Below, one piece after another: positions 34,922-48,145 of a stretch of DNA of 64,000 nt. The stretch lies in NCBI GenBank assembly GCA_930367205.1, contig OV884011.1:119223866-119287865 (forward strand). The letters are read 5' to 3'. A program made the translations under genes and the position numbers. The stretch comes from Acanthosoma haemorrhoidale (lineage: Eukaryota; Arthropoda; Insecta; Hemiptera; Acanthosomatidae). Numbering within the stretch: the first letter of the stretch is position 1; each line of letters begins with the position of its first letter. A model generated the notes under the pieces. The model was not told the DNA's origin and did not search any database. It was given only the letters and a program-made list of their open reading frames with translations.

Positions 34922-37900
34922 ATTTCGTACTGATCACAAATGCTTTTTATGTTATTGGTCAATTTTTTTGCTGTGTAAAATGGTGTATTCTTATTTTGCA
35001 TCTGTATGGGCGTTTATAGTAATATTCGTCTACCATTAGCTCAAAATGAGCTTCGTAATCCTTCACAATTCCCCTCATACACAGGCTTGGCCCACAGCAT
35101 GGAACTTATGAGCTCTGTCAGTATACAGAAGACTAACCGACTGAGGGCAGCTGTTCACCAGCTGAAAAACGGTGAAAAAAAAAAGAAAGGGTCCATATTG
35201 TTATATTAGGAAGAGAGGCGGTAAAGCTAGAGTATGAAATGCATTCAACAAGATGGTAACATTGTAATTAAGAAACGATATACACTATGGATATTTACAG
35301 ATACACATACTTGACCACATCAGTCTCCCAACGCCTAGGCCTGGGGCCCATGCCCCCCCCCCACTCCTGGAGGTCCACTGCCTTTACAATAGTATTTTTA
35401 TATACACAACACATATGATGGGAGTTAAATCTCCCAAAATATAAAAGAAATATATTCACGATCATGTACACAAAATCTCATCTACTGCATCAGATTTCCG
35501 CATACTCCTGTCAGGATACTTACGTACTTATTCGCTGTGGGCTAAAGTTGTTAGATAAAGAAGGTAAGGGCTAATGCTGCGGCTGACCCTAGCCAGTGCG
35601 GTGAGAGGAAGGCGGGTAATGGACACAGCCGGGGGGAAGATAAAAACAGATTACTGCTGGTCGTTATAAAATAAGAAGTATAAATCACGAGGGTGGCTCT
35701 GGCCACCATTTAAATCAGGATTTAGCCGAGAGAGGGTCCCGGAGTCGGCATGAGATAGCGGGGGCCGCATCATCCAATTCATTATCTGTGCTGGCTTAGG
35801 GCTCCCGACTGTAGAGTCTCCGCTCTCTCCACTGTACCCTGCTGTGCTCACTCACTGAGCAAACTCATTGCCGAATGAAATCGTTTGTTTGGTTTTATTT
35901 CAATTTTTGTTCCAAGGCTGGAAATCGAGTCTGTCAAGCTCGATCTGCGAGCTATATAACAATAATTTTTATATTATCTTATTCAGAATTAAATTTTGTT
36001 TAAGATATCCACTTCCGTAAGTTTTCTACCATTCATTCTTGTATTACATTTGCTTAGGCTACAACAAGGTAGTTAGTTACTATGATATTTTGATGATCAA
36101 ATTAAATTTATTAATTAGAATAAGATTGATTGATGAGTGAGTTTTCGGTTGAAATCATCTGTACAGAGTGTTTAAGGTACCATGGGGTTACCTCTTGGAC
36201 CGTTAGAAAAACGATTTTTGTGTGGCGGGAGTATGTTGCCAGTAAATAGCAGGTACATGAAACAAAAGCAGAGTTGCTCAGATCTTCTTCAAAGAAACAC
36301 GTTATGTTTTCAGATATAAGTAGTTTATAATACTCCTTTAATACTCACCTCCTTGCTTCTTAAACATCCTTTGTACCCAATGATACACAGCTGGAAGATT
36401 ATGGCAAAGAATCAGACACTGAGGTATTGACAGTTGACTTAACGCAAACAACATTCATTTATCAAAAATTTACCACTTTAATGTTTTACATTTCATTTAG
36501 GTGGCTACGGTAACTTTTTTCTCTTCCCAAGATCCTCCTGAGCTCCACCTAGTTAATCGTCGTTCATTTCCCGTACCATTAGTCTGCTAAGTTCTTTAGT
36601 TTGTGAGTTGTCTATGTTTATATTCCATAGATGTTTTAATCGTTGATCAAGAGTCACTGTACGCAAGTATAATATATCTTTCTGCTGTGTCCAAAATAGA
36701 TTAGATGACTTCAACAATGCCGAATGATATAACATCATTATTTCCATTTATTTCTTCACCATATGACAGATAAATGTATCATTAAAGTAGTTACAAAAAC
36801 ATGACCAAAGAGAGATATAGAAGGAGAGAGAGAGAGAGAGTGTGAGGGGGGGGGGAGTGAGGTACAGAGAAGAGTCGCTAAAAAGCAGCACAGACACCCC
36901 TCACTTGGCAGCAGGGGTGGGTGGGATATTAATCGTGGTCCCTATCAGGATGGCTGGAGTGCTGCCGATTAACTTGATTTATATCTCTTCTGCCCGGCCG
37001 GGATATCTAACTGTCACGCGAGCTCTAATGCTAATGGCAATGTCAATTTAAATTGTTGAATTCATTTTCATATTATATCCAGTAGTACATAACATCCATA
37101 ATTATAAAACATACCAGGACCCTGTTAGTAATGGTAGAGTAATGTTGCAATGCAATACATTTGCAGGAATGTAAAAGAGATGCCTATATTTGAATTTTTA
37201 TCTCTTTCTCCCTAGTAGCTGTGCACCCGCCGACCCAAGAAGGTAGGATCACAAATTGAGGATCAAAAGGAGGGTTAGGTCAAATAAATTCCAGTTGTCT
37301 TTTTATTTTTTTGTCTGGGGCTGTTCACACACTAGACCTGTATGTGGATTTAGACCAACCCTTCCCACATATATCCCAGAGAGGTATTCCCAAGTCCCAA
37401 ATATATGGAGTGTGTCTGCAGATCTCCTTCTCTCTTACAGGAATATTTCATCCATGCTTTACGGGTGCACGTTAACAGGTGATATATCATCCCTGCTGGT
37501 CCCTCCCTAGCTCACATCTCTATAGCCGCCCTCTCAAGAATAATATTTAAACAGTTACACTAAAAGAAATATGCAGCCTGATACAGGGATCAAAGGCTTT
37601 TCGTCTAACATTTTGCATAATCTACCACCTACTTCAAGAGTAATTTACCGAAAATATTTACAGAGCACATAGTTGGTAAGAGAAGAACACATATTTGTAC
37701 AAAAAATTATCGAAAATGTTTAGGTTAATAGACGTAAAGTTAATTTAAACATGAGGGAGGATTTTTGTTGCTTTAAATGATTTTTTGTAAAATATAAATA
37801 AATCTGAATCGAATTAAAGTTAAAAATTATGTTATTTTTAAAAAAAAATATAAAAGGAAATTGGATTCACTATTTTTTTTTTTCAATCCCCTTAAAAAAA

Positions 37901-38039
37901 TGACAAAACTTTTATTTACTATACATTCTTAGGCAAATCTCTTTACATACTACATTTTATACGTCCTGTACCATCGGTACAATCTATACAAGGTCTGATT
38001 CGGCATAGAAGTTATATAATCAATACAAGTACAATGATA
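34922..38039. other. Non-coding stretch with low-complexity runs
   Basis: It contains a C-run (35354-35363), a GA run (36824-36840) followed by a G-run (36846-36855), and GC-richer patches at 35560-35860 and 36840-37040. No recognisable gene was seen. Confidence 0.4.
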
Positions 38040-38073
38040 CGCAATGTACTTGGCTTCATTGACAAGCCTCTAC

Positions 38074-38093
38074 AAGGTGATGGGGCTCACCTT
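38074..38093 (-). repeat. Hairpin in the LINE B 3' UTR
   Basis: AAGGTGA (38074-38080) pairs with TCACCTT (38087-38093) around a 6-base loop. Copy 2 has the equivalent at 57195-57212. Confidence 0.7.
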
Positions 38094-38534
38094 TTTGATC
38101 ACAACAAAAGAAAACTTAAAAACTAACTTACATATTAATTATTAACCTAAATCTTCCCTGAAAGTCTGTTGCCATCGATTCGGGAGGGGTGGTCGGGGTC
38201 ATAGTGTTAAACACTGGATTTGTGAGGTGCTGCAACGCGTCGAAAAACTTGCAACGGGTGCAGGTCGGCGTTCTTTAACCTCTCTTGAGAGGTATGTCGG
38301 ACCACTTTTCGCATGATCCCATTCTGGAAACGTTGGAGCCTGTTGGCTGTAGCTTCAGTCAAGTGGGTAAATAGCGGGGCACCGTACAGCAGAGCCGGCC
38401 GGAGAATACATTTATAGATCATCAGTTTGAGAGGCAGTGGCAGATTAGGTTAGGTTAGCAAGTGCGAAAGCCGGTAAGACCTCTGTCGTACTGTTTTTAG
38501 TTAACTACGAACGTGAGTAGAGAAATGGAGATGC

Positions 38535-39116
38535 CTATCCATTTTTTATCTGGGTATAAATGAATGAGAAAACTGGTGAGTTCTCTTGTCCTCCTATACT
38601 GTATGATTTTGGTAAAGTTTTTTTGCCCTTTTGGTAAGAGAAGATTACGCAGTCGGTCTTCCCGGCGTTCACACTAATGTTCAACTGTCCCAGCCTGTCA
38701 CTGATTACGTTGCAAACTGACTCAGCCTGTGTGAGTGCTCTTTGTGCATTCATGCTGTTGCTGTAAACCGCAATGTCGTCGGCAAAACCGATTACCGTCG
38801 TTTTCTTATAGTTTGTCCCAACAATTTCAGATGTGTACATGCTGAAAAGAACCGGGGACAAAACCGCTCCTTGAGGAACTCCACAAGTCAGAGGGAATGG
38901 GCCAGAGAGGCAATCACCCACCCTTACCCTCACCGATCTGTCCTTCAAGAAGGAAACCAACATCGTGTATAGCTGCTCTGGGCATTCCCAGTCACAAAGC
39001 TGTCGACACAGTATCCCGTGGGACACTGAGTCGAAAGCCTGCGTGCAGTCCAACGAGATCATAGCAGTCACTGTGTTCTTGTTGTTACCGAGGGTGGCGT
39101 CCGTCTGTACCGTCAC
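38535..39116 (-). pseudogene. LINE B reverse transcriptase palm, open piece
   Basis: The open frame of 193 codons carries RT motif A (ISLDCTQAFDSVSHG), motif B (GVPQGAVLSPVLFSMYTSEI) and catalytic motif C (GFADDIAVYSNSM). The following NISVNAGKTDCVIFS is the conserved 'N-x-x-KT' segment. All catalytic Asp residues are present, but neighbouring parts of the protein are in other frames. Confidence 0.85.
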
Positions 39117-39995
39117 AAGCGGATGTTCTGTACTCAGATGAGCCTGGAACCCTGTCTGTTCGTACGGAATAATAGCATTTTCCGAACAAAACTACGAATA
39201 ATTTTTTCGAGAATCTTCCCCACGTGAGGGAGGAGACTAATCGGGTGATAGTGGGCTGGGTGGTCGCCTTTCTTCTTGGGCTTCCGCAGCGGGAACAAGA
39301 TAACTTGTTTCCACGCTGTCGGGAAATATCGCAACCTGATACATGAATTGTACAGGTTGACGAGTTGGGCAATCCCTCTCCTCGGCAGCTGTTTCAGCAT
39401 TACAGTTTGAAGGCCGTCGCACCCTGAGCTCGGTTTCCCTTACACCGGCGAAGAATCGCCTTGAGCTGCTTCGGGGAGACAAACATGTAGTTCTAACCTG
39501 TCTCCAGCTGCTGAGGTTCGTGGTAATTACCTGTCCTAGCGGCGTTGTCAGCGGTATAGTGGTCGGCCAGTATTTTCGCCTGTTCTTCCGCTGTGTAGAG
39601 GGTGTCCCCGTCATGAAGACGGACACCTGATTCCTTCTTGGTAGTAGTCTTTAGGACCTTCCAAAACTTACGGAAATCGCCATGTAAACCATGGACCCGT
39701 TCGTGCCACGTGGCCGTCTTCCAATTCCTCATCAAGCCACGAATTTGTGTTGTAAGAGAGTTTACAACTTTCTTGGCCTGACGATTGCTTGTTCTATACC
39801 AGTTATTTTTCCAATTATTGCGTAATGCAAGAAGAATATGGTATGGTGGTTTTTGTAGCATGGGTGGCTTCGGGCTAAACTTTGGCATAGCAGTGTTTGC
39901 TGCATCGACGATAACCTCGGTCAGGAAAGCTACCTGTCGATCCACTTCCTCTGTAGTGCGGAGAACAGGAACCGTATGCAATTGGTGGTAAAGTT

Positions 39996-41899
39996 TCGAT
40001 TGATGGTTTGTATATAATGGGTAAGATTCCTTTTGTTTTTGTTGGGAGGGAGCAGTGTTCAGTTGAAGCTCCTGATTCCGAATATTGTCTGTGAGGCAGC
40101 TACTAATACTAATAGATATTCCTACTTTGTAATAGAGTGTTTGTGGATATAATGAATCATTTTATTAAGTTTATTTTAGTTAATTTTATTAAGACATGGA
40201 AGTAACTGTATATAATTTATACCTTTTATTTTGTTAGTGTTGTATATAGTTTAGATTATGTTTGGTACCAAGTTTCAATTATTATTAATTTATAATATCC
40301 TATTATGCTCTAAACTTCCAAGCAAGATGTTATCTATCTAAAGTGGAACTGTTGTTCCAAAAATATTTCTAAGACGATTGGAATGACACTTTTATTGATT
40401 GTTAGTGATTAAAACACACGAAAGCACCAGTATATGTTGCATATAATTAAGCAGTAATTAAAAAATTTGAATTGAGTATCACAATTAAGGCCTCGATATA
40501 TCAAATAGAACTGCCGTGCAAAATATCATGACTAAAAAAGTACGAGTTGAGTTGAATTCGTGAACACAATGCCAGTTTTCAATGAGTTTTTGTTGGTAAA
40601 GTTTAAAAATACAAATGTATATTACATTTTGTCAATGAGAACGACAAGATCGTTGATTTTATACCTTACTAGGGTGAAACCATTTTGAAAAAAAAAAAAT
40701 CAACAAAAACTTAAAAATACAAACTTACAGATACTTAGAAACAAACATACTAAAATATAAAAAAAAACAAAGAAACACACCCAAACCAAAAATCATGTTA
40801 ATTTACTACAATTTAGACAACTTTGAAAATCATGGCAGTCGTGGTAATATGAATAACCATTCACTTGGGTTAATTGATGTATGTGAATAACATTATAAGA
40901 CGAACTACAATGTAATAGTTACCCAATGATCCTAAAACATATGCACCCAAAATTAAAGCTGCTTGGAAAGTACATGTTGGGTTGAAACTATTTACCATTA
41001 ATAAAGACGTCAACAAGGCTTGCTTGTCGTGAATGTCTCTACTCGTGTAAGCTATTGAAGATACTAAAATGTGAATTAATGCTGACCCATACGGGAGTAA
41101 AGAGATCGATATCTTTACGTAGTTCCGTCAAGATAGCATCGGAGGCCCCGGCCAAGGAACATAATGCAAATACTAACTTGCAAATTTACATTACATTACA
41201 CGGAATGAGATAACGGAGGATTGAATGATTAAACAACAACCACATCACTTCAACGTTAAAAGTAATGCTCCACATTCTATTATTAGTGCTTCATTATACC
41301 ATGATACCAAGAGAGTTAACATATTTAATAGCAAACGTATTTACTATTTTTATTTTAATTAATTTTTTCCCGGTCAAAGTTGGCAACAATGATAATGTTG
41401 TTATTTTTCTATCCAGATTTTTCCAAAGCAGGTCCGCCAGCTCCAAGCCCCCCCCCCTGTTTGGGATGATCGTACAGTTAGGCCTGTATGCCTTTTTTGT
41501 CTTAGAATCTTCGTGATGCGATTATAAAAATGCATCAATTTTTCGTGCCATTTTGAAGTATTTGGTTATTTACTTATTATAGATTTTTGGTATGAATTAG
41601 CTATATTATTACAATCACTTATCATACCGTAAGGGCAGATTGAAATTTTTTTTTGAAATAAAGATTTATTTCAAATTGAAAATAAAAAATCCTCTAAAGA
41701 ACAGTGATTTTGGTGAAAGTAATTTCAGCATGCAAGCTACTGTTTCTAATTATCTAAATTTAGGTACCACCTCGGTTTCTAGCGCTCACATTTCTTACAC
41801 AGTCGTTAATTTTTTTTATTTATTGAAGACAGCTTATGTTGTTCCATTCAGTGTGTTTTTTCGTGTCTAGGACAAATTACTTCTATTTATTATATATAC
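39996..41899. other. AT-rich non-coding stretch
   Basis: Nothing recognisable was seen. A C-run lies at 41450-41458. Confidence 0.45.
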
Positions 41900-42012
41900 T
41901 CTTTATCGGGCTATAATTACAATCTCCTTTTATAAGGCAATCAGTAATTGCGATAAACGCTCTCATTCATACCATATTTACAATTCATCATTCACTCACT
42001 CATTCATACAAT
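41900..42012 (-). repeat. LINE family A 3'-end fragment, inverted
   Basis: In reverse complement it reads TATTGTATGAATGAGTGAGT, GAATTGTAAATATGGTATGA and GAGAGCGTTTATCGCAATTA, then GGAGATTGTAATTATAG. This is the LINE A 3' UTR order seen at 21842-21950. Confidence 0.85.
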
Positions 42013-43984
42013 ATAACTTCTATTTAAGGAAGTGAAATAAAACTCACCGCCTGTCGATAAATTTGGACATTCGTACCATGAAGCAGCTAAGCAACTACTC
42101 TTATTGTCTTATGGCCTGTTTATGTTTAAACTTAATTGTCTAAGTAAGGTAATTCAGGTTGCGGAATACCTGTTTCATTCTGGAACAGTATTCCGTCCTA
42201 TGCGAACACCTGCAAAATAAATAAAATCCCTCACTTGTCAGTTCACACGAATTTCATTATTTGACTCGAATGGTTCTGGTGGATTTATCTACCATTTTCA
42301 AGTGCCTTATATACATGATATATGTTTAATATGTACTCAATCAGATGGTGGATCTAAATGCACACATTAAACTGTGATAGTAAAAAGTGGACTATATATT
42401 TGATATTTGTAGATCGGTAATTCAAAGGATAAGCTAAATTAGTCAAACATATCTTCAATGAAAGAAACTATAATAAGTAAACTTAGGATTAAGGTCGAAA
42501 CGGATAGACTATAAGATTATTGAATTTGGTTAGTGAATTTAGAGAAGTAAAAACAGATGATGTCATTACAATGATACTAACGCAATTCTTGCAAGTGCAG
42601 TTGTATGGCCTATTGTGTGGTATCGTGTAATCAATAACTGGTGGTTCATGTGAAAATGAAATTTCACATAAGTTTTCTTTGCTAGCCAATTCTTTTCGAG
42701 AGCATCTCTCTAACGCTCATCTTGGAAGGAATGAAGAATGATGTAAAGTGCAGAAGAATTCGCTCGTGGAATAGTTATCTTGATGTATAAATTGCACAGA
42801 CTTCAAGCTTATACATGGCAGTTCTAATCTTTTGTTTCATAGTTTTGAGGGATTAATGAGAGATGGTGCTACCAGCGCAAGTTACTGTCTTCAGAAACGG
42901 TATTTACTGAACAATAAATAACATGGGTGACGATAGATACTTGATAGTACTATATGTGTGTTATAATTGGTCTTTTACGATTGGGAGTAACAACTAAATA
43001 CTGTTCAATACGATTGCACAACTAAATGTGAACAGTGACAACTTATCATATCATCATAAAATCTTATATTTATAAATAAATCTTATCTAATACATACAAA
43101 CACAAGTGAATATACAATTACAAATGACATTGCTTTTTTTACTATGAGCTCTACTTTTATTATAATACGATTCAAATTTCCATTACCTTATTATTAAATG
43201 ATCCTCCTTTTTATTCTCACGAAGTTTAACAACTTTTTTAAAGATTATATAGGCGTTAGGAATTCTGAGCGGACTCTCTTTCTCTACCGCAGTTGATTCA
43301 GAAGAATTTAAACGAAAAACAAACTCCACTGACCAAGTTTCAAATAACTTAATGGAGTTACTACGAATCGATTTTTTTTTTAAATGTATAACATCTATTA
43401 ACGAATCGTATTTTGAAGAAGTACCAAAAAACAAATTTAAAGGAGTCTCATCAGTTATCAAATGCTTATAAAATGGTTTCATCCATTAAAACCTTTTTAT
43501 TTATATCAACTTCATTTTAAAATCATTCCAACTAACTACTCGGTTTTAAGCATAGTGGGAACTTTTCTTTTTTAAGGTTTTAGTTTGGGTTTTAAAAACT
43601 AGAAACCCTTGAATCTGTCTATTTTAAGTTTTAGTGGGGTATCAGATTGAAGATTTTGATACATTGGTAGTATGAAATGTTTGTTGATCAATTCTAGGAT
43701 TTTGCATGAATTGATACCATGAGGTGCTAAAAAACATTAAATAGTCGATTTTTTGTTGCTAAATATGAAAAGCTAGTGATAAGGGTGACCTTGACTGTGG
43801 CCTACTACTAGCGTCGTAGTCTATGGACCTAAATTCGTGCGTTCGAGGGGTACCCTCCAACAACATATTTTTTTATTTATAAAAAAATATTTAAAAATTG
43901 TGAAAAATATTGTTGATGATGAAACATACATGCATTTCTATCAACAAGGTATTTCAGAAAAAAAAACAAAAACGCTCAAGGTCT
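42013..43984. other. AT-rich non-coding stretch
   Basis: A 99-codon frame at 43482-43183 (minus) has no recognisable motif and is not called. A segment at 43785-43860 ending GCGTTCGAGGGG recalls a pol III B box but folds poorly as a tRNA. Confidence 0.4.
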
Positions 43985-44048
43985 CTGACGAAAGCCACGA
44001 GAATATAATATAAATGTGCCTGTAAAATCGTCAGCACCCAGCAGCTCG

Positions 44049-45066
44049 ATGGAAGAAATACCACCACAACCTAGTATATCTAAACAAAAAACAAATGATG
44101 AGCCCCCCATTCTTCACGCCAAACAGTTTCGAGGTGCTGAAAAATATTGAATATTCCTAAACCACCAGCAATATTTATACGAAACATAAATAATTTTAAA
44201 TTACTATGCTCTCAGATTACAAAAATTATAGGCACTGGAAAATTCTCATGACACTCCGGATACGTACAGAGCAATTATCAAGTATTTAGAAAACACGAAG
44301 TCAGACTTCCACACTTACCAGCTAAAGCAGGAAAGATCTACTACGGGTGGTGATCAGAAACCTGCATCCCACTACACCTGCAGACGAGATAGAAGGAAGT
44401 TCCTAGGTTTAGGATACAAAGTTGGCCAAATTACCAATGCGCTCCGTGGGGAAAGGCAAGAAGACGGAACGATCAAAACACCACTTCCTTGTTATTTGTA
44501 GATCTAGAGCGAACACCTGGAGTAGGAAAAATCTATGAACTGACCCATCTGTATTACACAAGAGTACATATTAAAAATCCTTAACCCAGACGTGACATAG
44601 TCCAATGCCATGATTGCCAGGCATGTGGGTACACGAAATCATACTGTCACCACCCTCCTAGTTGTGTAATGTGCAGTGGGCAGCACAAAAGCCCATTGTG
44701 CAAGAAGCCCCTAAAATTGCCTGAAGTATGCGTTCTCTGCAATCAAGGCCACACGGCCAACTTTAAGGACTGCGAGGCTTATAGAATCTTCAAGTCCAGG
44801 AGCGAACAGCGTCGTCGGCCAGAAGAAGAGCAGCCACAGGTAGCTCAAGAAGTGCCCCACCCAGATATTTGAGGCCTTCAGTCTCTTTTGCTGATGACGT
44901 TCGGAACAGAGAGCAGTCACAGGCATTGTCCACTTCTCCTCCGCAAGTATCTCTTCCCCAGCATTCCGTTCATTCCGGCAACCAGCGAACCCAATCCCAT
45001 CCCCAACCACACACATATCACATATCCCTCCACCTTCAAGCTTTTCAGATCTCATTAGTCTATTAA
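44049..45066 (+). pseudogene. LINE A ORF1 relic (gag-like, CCHC knuckles)
   Basis: The likely start is ATG at 44049 (MEEIPPQPSISKQK). Later blocks are TRSQTSTLTS (other frame: FHTYQLKQ), then RVVIRNLHPTTPADEIEG (44344-44397), a typical gag motif of jockey LINEs. A Cys-rich segment (44605-44780) follows, with CHDCQACGYTKSYC, CVMCSGQHKSPLC and CVLCNQGHTANFKDC. In the first knuckle the zinc-binding His is Tyr. After the stop at 44870 another frame continues with LRPSVSFADDVRNREQS, so the protein was longer. ORF1 proteins bind element RNA. This one is dead. Confidence 0.8.
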
Positions 45067-45164
45067 CATCATTCCTTACAGAGTTCAGAACCTTAATTAC
45101 CCCTCTCATTCGCCTTCTTACAAATCTTGTCTCCTACCTTATCCCCGTTAAACAAAAACCATAA

Positions 45165-47810
45165 GTGGATCCTTCAGACTCCTTATCCATTCTCCTTTGG
45201 AATGCGAATGGTGTTCGCACCCACACTAACGAACTGACAGCACTACTCCACGACAAGAACATCGACGTAGCTCTCATTACTGACACAAGACTTACGAGTA
45301 AACGACCATTTACCGTTCGACAGTACCAGACTTATCGAACTGATCACCCTGATGGAAGAGCTCATGCAGGTACCGCTGTCATTGTTCATAACTCCATTTC
45401 CCATGAGATAGTTCCTTTTGTTGCTCACGATTTCCTTTAGTTCACTGTGGTGTCAATTAGCACCTTCAATTTCCCCCTTACTCTAGCATCAGTGTACTAC
45501 CATCCCAATAAATCCATTTCTGATTCCCAATTGATCTCCTTCTAGACTCCATCGGGCGTCGTTCCTTGTGGGTGGGGACTTCAACGCAAAGCACCAACAT
45601 TGGGACTTAAGATCCGCAAATACACGAGGACGTACTTTGCTCTCTGCACTCGCAAGGGAACATTGCTCCTATCTCTCCTGACACAGCCACCTATTGCCCA
45701 TCTGATCCCAACCGAAATCCTGATCTCCTTGACTTCTTTTTCTGCAATAATTTAGGAACACCAAACTATTCCCTTACAAGCCTCAACGACCTCTCCTCCG
45801 ATCATAGCCCTTTGATCCTAACCATTTTACTAAGACCTATTCACAAACTGCCTCCTCCTTCATTTATTAAGGGCCCAGTTGATTGGGACTTCCGTTATAT
45901 ATTCTTACAGACACTGTAGACATCAAAGGACCTCTGAAAACATACCAAGACCTAATTGATGCAGTGCATTCTTTCACTACTCTGATCCAGAGGTCGGCCT
46001 GGAAGGCATCGTCACCTCAACATCATCGAAAAATTCACAATCAAAATCCTTTACCTCAGTATCTTAAAGACCTAAACCAATCCAAACGCCACTCGAGAAC
46101 AGTGTGGCAAAGATCCCGACATCCTGTTGATCATCGCTCATACAATCAGTACTGCAGATTGGTAAAGCGGCAATTGGCATCCTTCCGTTCCGATTCTTTT
46201 AATTCCCACCTCTCCTCTCTGTCTACCAGGGATAACTTCCTGTGGAATGTAACTAAAAAAATCCTAAAATATCATCATGTTTCACACCCACTCTGTCGTG
46301 ATGAGAAGTCCTGGGCGTCTTCGGATGGCGAAAGGTTGGAAGAATCCGCGCTGCATCCCGTACTTTCACTCCTCACCTTACTCATCAAAACAATAATCAT
46401 CACTTAACTGTTGAAGATTTCCTCACTTCACCTATACCTCTCTCGCTTCCACCAAAAGCCGTTAACCCCTCTGAGGTCAAATATCTTCTGCAGAAATTAC
46501 CTTACCGAAAATCTCCCGGATATGATCTCCTTACTCCTCTAATTCTCCAACAACTATTTCTTAAAGCCATAATCTTCCTAATCTACATATATAATTGCAT
46601 TATCTGAACGACGCACTTTCCTCTCTTCTGGAAACATTCCATTATAGTCCTATTCGCCAAACCCGGTAAACCACCCAGTGACACATCATCTTACCGCCCA
46701 ATTAGCCTACCCCCTATCCTCTCAAAAATATTTAAAAAACTCCTATTAAAACGTCTATTTCCAATTATTGAATCCAAAAACCTTCAATCTACTCACCAGT
46801 TTCGTTTCCGTCAACGACATTCCACTGCTCAACAAGGCCTTCGCGTTGTCGATCACATATCCTCTTGCTCTTGAAACCAAACAGTACTGCACTGCTGCCT
46901 TTCTGGACATAGCTCAAGCTTTTGACAGGGTCTGGCACGCAGCTATTTACCACAGACCCTTTTCCTAATCCTACAGTCATACCTTTCAAACCGCTTCTTC
47001 TAAGTCCGCTGTGGTTTAGAATATTCTAACTACTATCCCATAAAATCAGGAGTTCCACAGGGCAGCGTCCTGGGTCCCATCCTCTATAATTTATACACCG
47101 CTGATGTCCACTCTACCCCCAATACCTTCTTGGCAACATTTGCAGATGACACTGCAGTCCTGTCATCCTATCCAAACCCCGATATAACATCCCAAAACCT
47201 TCAAAAACACCTCGATGAGATCGAGTATTGGTGCAACCAATGGCGAATCAAAGGTAATGAATCAAAATGTTCCCACATTACCTTTACCCTCTGCCACAAG
47301 TCCTGTCCACTAGATTTTTTAAAATTCCATTCCTCTTCCTGTATCCGAGACAGTATGGTATTTAGGCTTTCATCTCGACAAAAGACTGACATGGAACACA
47401 CACACCAGGCTAAAAAGACAAGAACTAAACTGACGCTTTGGACAACTGTACAGACCACTTCAAAGGACGTCCTATCTCTCAATAGAAAATGAATTACTAA
47501 TCTACAAAGTTATACTGAAGCTAATTTGGACATACGGAATAGAGCTCTGGAGGACAACAAAAAAGTCACAACATCAAGCGTATCCAATCCTTTCAATCAA
47601 AAGTCCTGAGAGCAATAGTAAATGGCCCTTATTATGTCAGCAACAAACCTTTCATAACGATCCTAGTAAACCTTACAATCTTGAGCTCATCCCTTCCAAG
47701 TTCATGAAATTCCATATTAACCTATCCAAGCACCCTAATCCCGTAGCACAGTCAGAGCATTACCCCACTTATCCCTATAATCCTTCTCGGAGACCAAAAC
47801 GGCAGTGACC
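45165..47810 (+). pseudogene. LINE A ORF2 relic: endonuclease and reverse transcriptase
   Basis: ATG at 45165 opens MDPSDSLSILLWNANGVRTH, the start of an APE-type endonuclease, with ALITDTRLT where the family has a catalytic Glu (Asp here). The frame stops at 45438. Further blocks in other frames are GGDFNAKHQHWD (45572-45607), the SSDHSPL triad region (45798-45818), HSRTVWQRSRHPVDHRSYNQ (46090-46150), the RT fingers, LDIAQAFDRVWH (46903-46938), GVPQGSVLGPILYNLY (47050-47097) and FADDTAVLSS (47136-47165). Compared with copy 2 it has several small indels and stops. Confidence 0.85.
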
Positions 47811-48145
47811 TCGTGTCCTGCTATGAATACGTGCTATATCAGTGGGAGCCCTAGTAATGGTCAGTTTCTTCAATCATGTCCTGAGCGTCTTTGGCTATCG
47901 CATCAGCCTCCGATGGCCCTTATTCAGTGACCGGCTGACGGAGGAGCGTAGGGGATATCACAAGACCCCACTTCCTCCTTCGCACTTCCTTGAGGTGACA
48001 ACCATGTGGACTCTGGGGTCTTTGTAAATACTGTATGAATGAGCGAGTGAATGAAATTATAAATATGGTATGAATGAGATCATTTATCACAACTGCTTAT
48101 TGCCCAATGGGGCAGATTGTAATTTTATCATAATAAAGTTGTTTA

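Larger units (their letters stand above)
38040..39995 (-). mobile_element. LINE family B (jockey-like), copy 1, 5'-truncated and broken
   Basis: Minus-strand frames in order are: pre-RT segment with LLALRNNWKNNWYRTSNRQ and FRKFWKVLKTTTKK (39981-39493); RT fingers with GDHPAHYHPISLLPHVGKIL (39400-39134); RT palm with SLDCTQAFDSVSHGI, CGVPQGAVLSPVLF and FADDIAVYS (39116-38535); and thumb/C-terminus with YKCILRPALLYGAPLFTHL (38422-38207). Frameshifts separate them. The endonuclease and ORF1 are missing. The 3' UTR contains a hairpin shared with copy 2. The family differs clearly from LINE A (FADDIAVYS against FADDTAVLS). Confidence 0.88.
43985..48145 (+). mobile_element. LINE family A (jockey-like), copy 3, near full length but broken
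   Basis: The order of parts is that of an intact jockey-type LINE: ORF1 (gag-like, zinc knuckles), ORF2 with endonuclease then RT, 3' UTR, and the family terminus ATAATAAAGTTGTT at about 48129-48142. The body is about 4.2 kb. Many stops and indels interrupt both ORFs. The 5' boundary is approximate: no convincing target duplication was found. This copy supplies the parts missing from the truncated copies. Confidence 0.88.

Noticed and set aside
38447..38456. TTAGG repeats as telomeric sequence
   Set aside because: Only two units (TTAGGTTAGG) occur, inside the LINE B copy, which is no evidence of a telomere.
43183..43482. 99-codon minus-strand frame
   Set aside because: It has no recognisable motif, no splice or expression evidence, and similar lengths arise by chance in this composition.
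43785..43865. tRNA-like segment ending GCGTTCGAGGGG
   Set aside because: The B-box resemblance is real, but no acceptor or T-arm pairing could be made, so neither a tRNA nor a SINE is claimed.
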